A stretch of 64,000 bases of DNA from Halichondria panicea (taxonomy: Eukaryota > Porifera > Demospongiae > Suberitida > Halichondriidae): NCBI RefSeq assembly GCF_963675165.1, contig NC_087392.1:3927442-3991441 (forward strand), given 5' to 3'. Below the pieces are notes generated by a model. That model was not told where the DNA came from and did not search any database. It saw only the letters and a program-made list of their open reading frames with translations. Positions 1 to 12,100 of the stretch are shown here, piece after piece; position 1 is the stretch's first letter; each line of letters opens with the position of its first letter. The translations under genes and the position numbers were made by a program.

Positions 1-499
1 GCAGGGGTGATAGTGCGCATGCGTTAGTTTATTCACCAGAATCTGGGGAATCCACTTTTTCTTCCTTCATCTATTTTCTATCTTTGTAACATCAGCTTAG
101 CTCTCTATTGCGTTGTTCCAGAAGGCTTTCACGCTAGTCTGAAGCCAGAAGAGGTTCTCATCTACCTCTATGACGGTTGTATGGTCAGGATGTCTTACCT
201 TATTGGATCTGTACAGGCTATGGGAAGTGTATGGTGCTTCAAACTGCCACTCGCAAAGACAACCCGGCTATAGGACCATCCTAGACGTAGATGAGAGCCT
301 CTTCTGTCTTAAAATTAGTGTTCAAGCCTTCTAGACCAACGCAATAGACGGCATAAGCCACAGAACTCAGTCTTTGAGATAAGTATTATGGAACATAGTA
401 AACGGACTAATTTCCGGATAATTTACTAAGGTTTTACGTTCGTGGTACGATTACCCATATTCTGGGTAATTTGAAGCGCATGCGCACTGTCACCCCTGC
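1..499. repeat. Foldback MITE, about 0.5 kb
   Basis: Both ends carry the same inverted terminal sequence (gcaggggtga at 1-10; its complement tcacccctgc at 490-499), followed on each side by agtgcgcatgcg and a weaker match around ccagaat. The interior is also inverted: about 113-185 pairs imperfectly with about 262-350, sharing agaagag and ctcatctac. The whole element could fold into one long hairpin. No coding capacity is seen. The left target duplication lies outside the window. A single related end occurs at about 59630-59690. The transposon superfamily is not assigned. Confidence 0.75.
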
Positions 500-520
500 A
501 ATAGGTACCAGGCCGTAATT

Positions 521-612
521 TAATCGGCCTTGAATCGAGGCTACTGCTAATCATATTGCCATTCTCTGGCAACTGCAAAGATAGCCTCGACTCCAGCTAG
601 GCCGATTTGTCT
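521..612. repeat. Short inverted repeat
   Basis: The segment aatcggcc...gaatcgaggct is mirrored by agcctcgactc...ggccgatt about 70 bases later. It is a small foldback sequence sitting between two larger ones. No gene is visible in it. Confidence 0.55.
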
Positions 613-702
613 CCAATTGAACGCTAGGGCGAGCCTCGACCCCAGCTAGAGGCTTCAAAGAATTTATGCTTTATATCTTTGATTTCAGAAGTGCCTTAGC
701 AT

Positions 703-1143
703 CTTAAACTATAGAAATAGGGTCCATACAGACAATACATGAACAATACATGAACATATTATCTATAATTCCTTCATGATGAACCTCCCAACGGAGGACA
801 ACCTCCGACAAAAGCTCTGCTCCAAAGTGTCCTTTATTCGAAGTTGGTGAGAGACTACAGATTGGGTTTGGTAGATTATATGCTGGCATAATTCTGAGCA
901 CAATAGGCACATTTTTTGGTGAGAATAATGCTGGCATAATAGGCACCTTTATAACAAGAATAGGCAATACAGTGGAACCTCCGAGTAAAGGACACTTTGG
1001 GAGCAGCAGAGCTTTTGTCCTCTTTTCGGAGTTTGTCCTCTGGTGGGAGGTTCATTCAAATTACTATTTTAATACAGCCATATCAAGGAATTATAGATAG
1101 TATGCATGTTCAAGTATTGTCTGTATGGACCCTATTTTTAGTT
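703..1143. repeat. Foldback MITE with long arms
   Basis: Left arm 710-840 (aatagggtccatacagac, then the cctcc-rich stretch and aaagctctgctcc) is repeated in inverted orientation at about 985-1136, ending gtctgtatggaccctatt. The arms exceed 100 bases and enclose a non-coding centre. The open frame on the minus strand across this element is a by-product of the repeat. Confidence 0.75.
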
Positions 1144-1736
1144 CAAGAAGCTAATTAAGGAACTGCTTTGTTCTCCAGTTATGGCTAGTTTTGCTGAATT
1201 TGAAGGCTGTTGCAGAATCTTGCGTAGCAAAATCTGTTGATATGACTTAATTAGCTATTCTATACTTAAGTAGTAGATCATCTTTATTGGCAACTTAATT
1301 CACTTTAGTACAGACAGTTGTAAGCAGCATTATACGAATGTCAGTAGCCTGTCGTAGAAAATGTACACAAAGTGCCACAGCCTGCAATGTGCATTCACGC
1401 GACTGCAGTTAACGCTTGCAATGTTGTTATGCATGTTCCTTTTTGTTGGTTGAAAGTGTTTGGGTGTTTGAGTTCTATCCCACACACAATTTGCCAATCT
1501 GTGCTGGCATGCATATGCAGTTTTTGTTCAGCCGTGCCCTTCATAATTATTTTTTCATATATCTACGTGTTGTTTATGCACTACTTGCTGTTGGTGTGGT
1601 GATGATATCCTGCATGCTGCTGTTGTTGCCTCTGGTTTCTCGGCACAATTTTCAGCCTGAATAACAGAAAAACTACGACAGTAAATATATTAATGTATCT
1701 ATTAATGCTATTATAAGTACATGTATATGTTACAGA
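1144..1736. other. Gene-free stretch
   Basis: No coding exon is recognised on either strand. About 1178-1240 (ttatggctagttttgctg, then gcgtagcaaaa) is a diverged piece of the repeat family found whole at 39163-39755. The rest shows only AT-rich sequence. Confidence 0.4.
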
Positions 1737-2103
1737 CTAGGCCCTGATAAATTATGCTCGGAATAATAATAAGTGTCTAGAGAATAATTGGGCATCAATG
1801 TTCATTTTTGGTAAAGATCATTACATGCATAACGATGTTCTCATGGTAAAAAGTGGCTGAAGGTGAATATTATGGATCAATTCAAGTCAGCAAGAGATCG
1901 AACCATGATTATGGCTTGTGTCAGTTGTGTGCTGTGTTCGACTGTAAATTCTGACTTGAATGTCCATAACGGACTGTCAACAGTATTTCGTTGTTTACGT
2001 CTACGTCTTAATTTTGTCTATAATTATTATGTCACATTTTTGGGAATAATTTATGGGCAAATTTTTCAAGAATAGAATAATGGGCAAAATTTATCAGGGA
2101 GAC
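1737..2103. repeat. MITE with ctaggccctgataa-type ends
   Basis: The left end reads ctaggccctgataaatta. The right end (about 2070-2097, caaaatttatcaggg) is its inverted counterpart. The interior shares long stretches (cataacgatgttctcatgg, gtttacgtctacg) with copies at 5174-5500 (reverse orientation) and 15721-16036. A dispersed non-coding family with at least three copies in this window. Confidence 0.75.
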
Positions 2104-2762
2104 AGTAAATGCATGATTGTACATAGCTATATGTGTGACTCTGCATGTGCTTGTGAGGTGATTTGCTAACGTACAAGCAGACATTCTGTTTCCAATATCA
2201 ACAACTACTGCATGGACAGGTATATATATTTCCTGAATAGTAAATGATATGGAAGTACTGATCCTCCAAGGAAATGTACTGCTAACTACAATCACGTAGC
2301 AGCTATAGGTCCCACTTTGCAGTGAACTAAAGGACGATTGCACTGCATGCATGATACATGGCTACATGCAGTTTTTCTCTTTTCTCTACATGATTGTACA
2401 TCATACTCGAAAAAAAAAGTTCTTAAAAACCAAAATATATGAGGGTAGAATGGCAGCAGCCTGATGGGTGAGGGCAGTATAAATACAGAGAGTATTATCA
2501 TTATTAATTATGAGTTATCATATTCTAGTTTCTATGGTGGCACGACAAAAAATAATCATTCCAGATATTCCTTATATCCATTAAAAGAGGTGCTCCGGCT
2601 CCGCTAGTGAGCCAAGTCTTCTTGAAGTTTGCTGACCACCAGCATTGCAATTTTCAGAGTCTCAGCACAGTCGATTTCAAGCTTGGCTGAGTAACCTTTA
2701 AAAAAATTACAAATTATTAGTACACCCTATAAGTATATAATTATGCGTGCATACATAGAATT
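2104..2762. other. Gene-free stretch
   Basis: AT-rich sequence with no recognisable exon or repeat boundary. It lies downstream of the SGSM stop codon but is separated from it by a transposon copy. Confidence 0.35.
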
Positions 2763-3182
2763 ACAGTACGCAGCTTGGCCGGAATAGCGAGGTGGTTGTA
2801 TTTCAGAAAATAGCCGCAGCAAAAAAACGGCCTAACCTCGAATCGAATGACCAATTTTGGGATTAATTCTGCTTTCTATATTTAAGTGCAGAGTAGACTC
2901 TCGCTATTCTGGCTCTCTAAAGTGCAAACTCGATATATACTGGCCTTTTGGTTTGGCACGGATTGCTAGCTATATGTTTACTGCACAAAACATCATATCC
3001 AGCCGTAATAAACGTGTAAATGAAAACCTAGTTTGGGGCAGCCAGTACAGGGAATAGCGAGTGGCCGCATTTCAGGGCGAGTTTTGCAGTAAACATAATT
3101 ATATATAGCTAGATTGCCAGCAATCCGTGCCAAACCAAATGGCTGGTATGTCAGGTGGCCATACTTCAGAGAGCGAGAGTAT
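2763..3182. repeat. Pogo/Tigger-like MITE copy, rearranged
   Basis: Contains the family's internal blocks: tagactctcgctattctgg, ggggcagccagta, gcagtaaacat and ttggcacggattgctagc. It ends at about 3182 in an inverted version of the terminal sequence (cagagagcgagagta). Other members lie at 10871-11285, 30946-32377, and as fragments near 54455-54580 and 59738-59850. The consensus end cagtagactctcgcta flanked by TA resembles pogo/Tigger elements; that assignment is by similarity of ends only. It abuts the 3' end of the SGSM gene and may lie in its 3' untranslated region. Confidence 0.65.
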
Positions 3183-3184
3183 CA

Positions 3185-6100
3185 TCAGGTGAGGCATTCA
3201 AGGTAGCAAGTGGATGAATTTGGTTGCCATGAATTTAATGCATGCATGCTACGTAAATGTTGTTGTGATACAGCGTAATACTGAATCAGTTCAGAAAACT
3301 TACTGTTAAATAGGCTCAGAATATCCGAGGGGTTGAGATCAGCATCCAAAATGGCTGTTTTAAACTGAAGAAACACGGCTAGGGCAACAAACTCTTCAAA
3401 GTGTTTAGAGACTATCAGACCAGCTGACCACACACTCTCCCAAATTCGAAATATGCTATCATAAGAAAACTCTGTAAAGAAGATATTACAGATAAGTGCT
3501 GCACGGAGGTACAAATAGACACATGAGCTTGGTAATTGAATGGCATGTCACAATTCGGCTGTATGTGCCGTGCTTTATGCATGCAGAATCGTTAGTTGAG
3601 CAATTATATTTTACTCACTGATAAAACTCACCTCTTTTAAACAAGACTGCCAGCCAGCGGAAGCAGTACATACATAAAAGATCACGACTATCATTGTCTC
3701 TCGAGTGCTGAGTCAGGTGGTCATAATAGAGTGGCTCCATAACCTGTACACACATGTGGGTACAGTACAGTTAAGCCTCGATTATCCGAACACCTGGTGT
3801 CCACCCACCCAGATGGCTAAAATATTCGGATACCCAAATAATTCGAATAGCCTCTGCATTCATGCAAAATCAGCAAACAATGTCCAGAGCTTTTACAAAT
3901 GTACTAGTCTTGGACATAATGCGTCAGTGGACAGAACAAGGTAGCAAACTATACTATTAGGCTAAGCTGAAGCGTTTGGCGTTTGCTATTAGAATCTAGC
4001 TTCATTCGGATAATCGAGAATTCAGATAATCGAGGGCTCAACTGTAACACATAAATGTTGTAAGTACAATACCGTATAAATGTTGTATGATACCGCATAA
4101 ATGTATGTATGTTGTACAATACCGCATAAATGTTGTATGTACAATACCGTATAAATAAATTGGTCCATGCATGTACGTACATTAATTTTATTGGGTTGCT
4201 ACCATGAGCACAAATCTGAAATTTTACCAAAATTAAACGTACATGCATGCATCAATGCATAATAATATAGTAAATAAAACTGTACCTGTAAAAGTGCCTG
4301 AACATTGGCCAAGCGAATATCAACGTTTTCCATTTGCTCCATCAATCTTAAGTAGCAAGCAAAAGTCAATGTCTCATCGTCCAGTATAATCAACAGGGGA
4401 GCCAGCAGATCGCACATTCCTTGACTGTAGCCGTCACTCAGGTGCTCCCATACGTACGTGCATATAATGTTACGGAGATTTAGCAGATTCTCAGGAGACT
4501 TAAAATACCTGCATAAGGCAGCAATTAAGGCAATCAATTGTCAGTACGTTATCAGTGCACTACTGTTATACAATGGAGCCTTCGGATAAATTCTTCTCTA
4601 CTCTAAAAGAAAGTGCATGCGTGTTTCCATCCATTCTACAAAAAGTGATAGGGAGTTGTAACCTACATGTACATGCATACAATCAATCAATTTTGCTAGG
4701 ATTGGCATTTCACATTTACCAATAGTTTCTATCACACCGAGGCACATCTTTATCAATAGCCTCCAGCTCTTCAATAAACGACAGTCCCTTGGCATCAAGC
4801 TCACTCCCAGAATCTACAAAATCACATGATACTAGTTGCTCGATATCATTCTCTAAATGTTTTGGTAACTGTGCTATGTCATCGGCCTCATTGCCTGAGG
4901 GTGCATGCATATCGTCAATGCAACGGGGAGACGGGGGTGGAGAAATAATGGACAAAGATGGGGAACTTTGCTGGGATTCGGTGCGAAGTTTCTGTTTCCG
5001 ATGTGCTATCTCTACTCCTTTCCAGGCCTGGATAGACTTATTGTAAGAGCAGATAATGTTGGACAATATCTTTTCCCTCTCCTGCTCTGATGAGGTAATT
5101 GGGAATACCCCCAGCAGATATGGCCACACCTGAAGTAAAGCTGCATGAGATATGCATGGCGCACACATTTTGACTAGGCCCAGATAATGCTTTTTTTTTC
5201 ACCCATTATTCTATTCTTTAATTCTTGAAAAATGTGCCTACTATTCTCTTAAAAATGTGACATAATAATTATAGACAAACTTAAGACGGAGACATACACA
5301 GCACGCAACTGACACACGAGATAATCATGACTCTCATGACTCTCATGCAGTGTTATATCTTGCTGACTTGAACTAATCCATAATATTCAACTTTAGCATT
5401 TTTTTGCCATGAAACGCCGTTATGCAAAACTTACTGTAATGATCTTTACCAAAAATGCTATTATTCTCTAGACACCTATTATGCTAACCTAATTTTGACA
5501 CAAATGAATGCATTGTGAAGTCATTTGGATCATTGTACACTATATGTATTCTGATACTGCATGTACTTAGAAGACACACACATGCATACCTGTGATCGAA
5601 TTTCATGTTCAATTCCAAGAAGATAAACAATAGTGAGTATGCTGTTCCACTTGTCCCTCCTCTGTGAAGGGAGTAACTACATTCACAGGGTGTCATACAG
5701 GATTTTGATGTAGAGGGGGGGAAATAAGGCACGCGGAGTGTGTCGCCGGCTAGGGAAACCCAGGGGCATACCCCCTGGAACATGTTTGGTGGTCTTAGGT
5801 GAATTCTGGTGGGTTTGGGGAGTTGCCTTTGCAGTCATACAACTAAGTACCTGAATGCAAATTTTAGGGGGGGGGGGTATTTGAGCCAGACGGGGTATAT
5901 CCCCCCTCTGTATGACACCTTGATTCAATTAACAATAAAACTACAAACTACTAATCTGAATTCGAATAACCAATCTCACTAGGACAATGGGGTATTGTTA
6001 CATGCACTCTGTTACACGTACAGTACTGTACATGTACAGAATCCAAATTATTGTGTTTAGCTTAAATATAATGGAGTCACAGGAAACGGACTACAATTCA

Positions 6101-9100
6101 TAGTTACATTTCTACTGGGCTTACTACTCACATCTGATGGAGTAAGTTTACAGAAGTCCAACCACTCTTTCTCAGAAAGAGGAGTTTTCCTATTTACGAC
6201 ATCATCACCAAGCAGGAGGGGCGTGGGACTAACCAAATGAGAGAGCTTCTGGTGTACCTTGCGTAAGTATCGAGAGTGGGACAGCCCTGCCATTGAAATG
6301 AACACTCATAGTATACATAAATTTACATGCATTGCACGAAATGTACGCGCTGTACAACCATGCACGTAAGGTGTTCAAGCCGAGAAAATTCACAGATACA
6401 GTATACAATGCATAACAAAATAAGATAAAATGTGCAATGGAAGTAACAGTATGTCATGAAGCTTGTTCAGGACTATGCATGCATGGTACTTAGAATGCTA
6501 CAATATCACTCACAGCTTTGGAAGCATCGAGCCTTTATGTGCCAGGACATATTGCACTTTCGAAAACTAGAGTGTCTTGCCACCTGTGTCAGCTTCTTAG
6601 CTGACAAGTCTTTCTCATACATGTGCATTATTCTGAATACATGTTTGCAATTCCTTGAATCATTGAGCCATGATTCGTCTTGATCATCAGAGCAACAGCT
6701 GAAAGGGGAAAATGGCTCACATTGTGACGTACTTGTACAGCTGGTGTAGCTGGAGAAGCAGTTTGAGAGAGGGGGAAACTTCTCACTCTGTAGAAGATAT
6801 AGATTTGGGACTGAAACCGTCTCATTGACCAGTTTCAACTGTAGTAGAGATTTAATACGCACGTATTAAATGTGTGTACGTATGGTAACGGCATGTGCAT
6901 ACCCGCATTGTATGTACAGTCATGACAAGTAGATGTAAAGCCAATATTACTGCATGAAAAATCAGCCCAAATGACTCGACACTGAGAGATACTGAACGTA
7001 GCACTAGATGACTGACTTTGACCACACCTTATGTGTCTTGCTACGATATGTGAGAGGAGGGTCGAGACATCTCTGAGGGTAGCAGCTGTCTTCCAAACAC
7101 TCCAGGAGGAGGACAACGGAGGAGTGGTGTGGGAAGAACAGAGTGGGTAGGGGAATACCGTCAGAGCCTATCAGAACCATCTCAGCCATATAACCTGGAG
7201 ATTAAAGACACAACATCAAGTTGTCGAAATAACAGTTTCAAATGGTTAACTTCACTATACAAACAATTGCAGATATTTTGTACTGACAGTATATGTGTGT
7301 ATGGGAAAGTCAACTTCTTACAAATACCAATACAAGTGGTTTAATTGGAAAATAGTACAAAATGTAACGGACCTTGAACTTTATGAATATGAATATGTGA
7401 AATGTCTTGTATTACATCCACGGCAATCACATGATCCCACAGTCCACTGAATGGGATAATGTTATGTAGGAGATCAAACTGTGCAGCACAGTAAATGTAG
7501 AATGAGCTGTAGCTAGCACAACATAATGAGGGATGATAAGTTTTAAAAACTAAATTAAAAATGAAAGCACCGCGGGTGCTGATGCCTCGGTGGATGTATC
7601 AAAGCTACATAACATAAAGCTACTCGTATTGCTAATATACACAGATATCATAATATTCTCACGGTAATTTTGCTGCATCTGGAAACTCAAATAATGGGAA
7701 ATGATCGACCATGATTGATGCTAAAAAGGATGCCACAAGTGCAAAGTCTAAAAGCTAAAATTAATGGCTGCTGCATCAGTAGAGCCTTGCAGCTCTCTTC
7801 TCACTCTTGCAGCTACCAATAGCTAGCGTTCTAGTGCAGAGCTAACTGTACTAAGTAGAGTAGGAACACTCCATGGAAAAGTTTTGCAACGGACTCTTCT
7901 GAAAAGGCTGCAATCACATTCCAAGTAAACAAAACTAGGCATAACTCGAGAACGAAGTATTATTTTGCAAATCCACGAATCGTAATCCAAGAAAACATGA
8001 CTAGAAACGTATAGAAACTCTTACTTGCACTTCATTGATCCTTGAGCAGCTGTAGCAGCTAGTCTACACAAACACAAACACACACACCACACTATGGGTA
8101 ACCGTATACTTCGCTTGCGCATGCATACTGAGGCATAAAAACATACACTATTCACAATTATAATTGTTTGCATCTCACGTTTTGACATGAGCAGAGTCAC
8201 TGAGCAGACAGTTTGGGATCCACCTTAGTTTTTGTATGCCTAATGTAAACTGTAGCGTTAGGTAGCCCCTGATGAGACTATCAACTCCGACCTGTGTGGA
8301 GCGAGGGTACATGTAGTATGCTGTGTTAGTACACATACATGACATTGTACACGTTGTTGGTGACTGTGCAGAGTTAACGTGACAATTCTTTTGAAATAAT
8401 TATGCATACAGTATTTACTTGATTAAACGCCCATGGTAAAAGTTGTCTTTGTCAATAAACGCCCCTCTTAAATAATCGCCCATGTATGGGGCGTGGCACT
8501 GTGGGTGGAGTTCAATTAGCTCGTGGAACCAGCTGAAACAATGGCAGCATAGAATAAATAGATACTGTTTATAATGGCAGAGAGGACACAGAGGGAGAAA
8601 CACCACTCCTACGACTTAAGATTGAAGTTGAGAGCTGTGGCAGCAGCCAAAAAGAGCATAATAACTGCTGATGAGCAAGAGTTTGAAGTAGACAAAACAA
8701 TAAACGCCCGTTTCGAATAAGCGCCCATCTCGTTTAAACGCCCCCTCTATAGATGCTGCTAGGAAATAAACGCCCGGGCGTTTAATCAAGTAAATACAGT
8801 ACTTCTATGCAACATTCTTAAAAAAGCACTTTTAAATTGACAAATATTTGGTATGTATACTCAATTTTACTCACCGGCTTGACTAAAATATTATTCTTTC
8901 CGAACAAACATTGAGACGAGTTGGATTGGTACAAGCTTTGAATATGTTGCCATGCTTTGTTCGTAGATGGCACTGACATTCCGTCCACAATATCTTTATC
9001 CAGTGAAACAGAAAGCACCCTAATGCACAGAGAAGTATATTAATTATATTGGGTTACACCCAGTAAGATAGTACATTCGTAGTTTGCGCTATAAATCAAT

Positions 9101-12100
9101 GAGGTGATGATGCCTTGGTGGAAGCTTTACAACATGAAGCTACTAGATCTAATTTAATGCATTATGCATGTCAAGGTTAGACTCGCTGACCAGTCCAATC
9201 TAGGGATTGGGACTGGTCAACTGCCAATCAACGAGTTGTTCTCATTACTGAAATCGGTAATGACCAATCACAGTGCAGAAGCAATGTCATGTGACATATT
9301 TCTCCCACGTAATTCGTTGTAGTTGGGCTGGGTCTTATGTTGTGTTAGATAAACCACGGGACATAACCCACATTCACTGTAACTTTAGTCAACCGCACAA
9401 ACCACAAGATGATGTCATACAACTAATTAAAATTCCACTAGAACAACTCGATGATTGGCAGCTGACCAGTGACTGTCCCAATCCCTAAGATGGACTGGCC
9501 AGCGAGTCTATGTCAAGGTGTCATACAGGGGGGAGGGGGAAGCTAGGGGGGATATCCCCCTAGCTTCAATTTCCTCCCCCTAAAATGTGCATTCAGGTAC
9601 TAGTTGTATGACTGAGTGTCCATAGCTGGCAATTTTACATACTAACAGGGTACAGTATATTGAAAACAGTAGACCTTTTTTAAACAAAATTTTCTAGTTA
9701 CTTTTAATATTTTCCCCCCTCTACTTCAAAATCCTGTATGACATCCTGCATATCCAGGGAATGGTGCAAAGGAGTGGAAAATAATCAACCATGATTATCA
9801 CTGAGGATATCAAAACTTCAAAGTCCATATTAAAGGCTGTTATACTCTTACATGTATGAAACAGTGCAGCTTTGCAGCTATTACTTGCACCTGTATTGCA
9901 ACGGTGGAGTATAGTTATATCTAATACACAAACACACTATACTGTACGTGTATAAGTATATACTTGCGCATACACGCACTGAGGCAAAATACCAAGAATA
10001 CCAACATTAGGTTAGTGAAGGGAGCTACAATATTGCATTTTTGTTTGTTTGTCTATTGGAGCTCACAGTCACAGCCAGACCTACGGTACTTCCTAGGTTA
10101 CACAGTCAAACGGCCAAGACCCGGAAGTTCAATGTAAATGCCATACACTTATTTAAGTATGCATTATGCATTACATCATTGGTTGAGTTAGTTTGAGAAA
10201 GAGGGTTGACTTCAAATGCTCTTACAGAAACCACACTACACTGTGTCAAAGAAGACAACTACATTTTAGTTGAGCGACTACTATAGAGTTATATTTTCGG
10301 TTCCGAAGCATTTGAAGCAGATCTGATCATTGTAAACTGTAAAGGTAAGGTTGTTACTTGTTGTAAGCTAACATTCATTTTGTTGCCATGTATATGAACA
10401 AAAAGTTATGGGAGATTGCAAACCAACATTATTTTGTGTATGGTTGATTGGCTGACTGCATAAAACTGCTGCATGTAACCATGAATTGTGTGTAATAGTG
10501 GTAGTATTAAATTCATTCTCATCAGTTGCAATTGTTCTATTAATCTTCCTCAGTGTTGACGTCCATCACCGCTGAAGCTTCGAAGATGTCCGCCATTTTA
10601 ATATTGGTCCACATGTGAACATACACTGAGGATACCCATTATGCTCATTCCTCTAGTGTCTGGAGAAATCACAAAAAGATATTGTGTCATAACTATTCTA
10701 TATGTATAGAGTCCAAGGTGTAGAGTCCAAATTAATGGCCATTTCACTGTGCCTCGTGTACAATAACAATGTGCCATAGTATATCATTGTGCGTTTCTTG
10801 TTGAAATCTTAATACTGCCGGGGCGAGACCTCTGTTGAATTCTAAAACAGAGAGTTCCTTTCTATTTATTACAGTAGACTCGCTATTTCGGCTCTCTAAA
10901 GTACGTCCACCTCCATATATATATATATATATATAATAATATATATACCGGCCATTTGACTTAATTGGCACGAATTGCTAGCTATAGATGTTAAACTCAC
11001 CCTGAAATGTGGCCACTCACTATTCCGTATACTGGCCAGTACTGGCTGCCCCAAACTAGATTTTTATTACGTTTACTATGTTTGTTACAGCTGGAAATGA
11101 TGTTTTGGGTGTGGTTTGGCTGATTGGGTTACACATAATTCATTCCTCGAAACAGAACCGCAAAATTAGTCATTAGAATCGAGATGAGGTCGTTCTTTTA
11201 GCCTCGGCTATTTTGAAATGAGTATACCCTCGCTATTCCAAGCTGCACTGTCCCAAGGGTGGCCGGATTAACGAAATAACCAGTATCATTCACAAGAACG
11301 GCTTACAATTTTGCATGTGTGTCACAACGTAATACCCTTTGATCAGTTGGAGTTTGAAGCCAAGCATACCTACATGTTTCTATGGCACTGTCTTGTAACT
11401 AGAAAGCACTACAGTTAACATACATTATATAGGTCATATTGGTGATATCAAGGCTCTGAATGACCTACCGGGCCGCTGTGACTCTAACACAGCTGCTTCT
11501 GGACAATCTCTTTACAGATTCTGTGTGCGATAATTGTTGTGGAAATGTATCATGAACATTACATATTGTTGTTTGGCCACAATCACTTCAGTTGTTTGTG
11601 AAATTACCCACAAAATGGGCAATATAAAGCATGCTGTATAATGAAGTGCAACAAAACAAATGTTGGTCAGTTGGATGCTTAGCTAATAGTCTAGTTATAA
11701 TTATTCCAAATTTCAAGTCAACAGCAACTTCGGAATCGATTTTATAACGCTTAGTGTGGAGGTACGTCAAAACCACAAAATGTTAGTCAACATCCAAAAA
11801 TGCCAACTGTGTGCTGATAGATGACTGTGTAGCTATCATTTTAGACTCTTTAGAAAGTATACATACTATAGAATATGAACAGCGTATCATCTTGGCATAA
11901 ATAGTAGGTGCAAAGATAATATAGTAGGTAGAAGTCATTGCAAGTTTACAAGCTCAAAACCCCAAGCCAGATTGAGTGACAGGAAGCACTTCCTGTTTTT
12001 AATTACCTTGGCCGTTCGACTGTACACACCATCCTTCTGAAGTACCTAGAAGTCTCATTAGGTGTACACCTCGATGTATCCACAGGAATGTACATGAAGC

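Noticed and set aside
704-967. 87-codon minus-strand frame
   Set aside because: Lies wholly in the foldback MITE at 703-1143.
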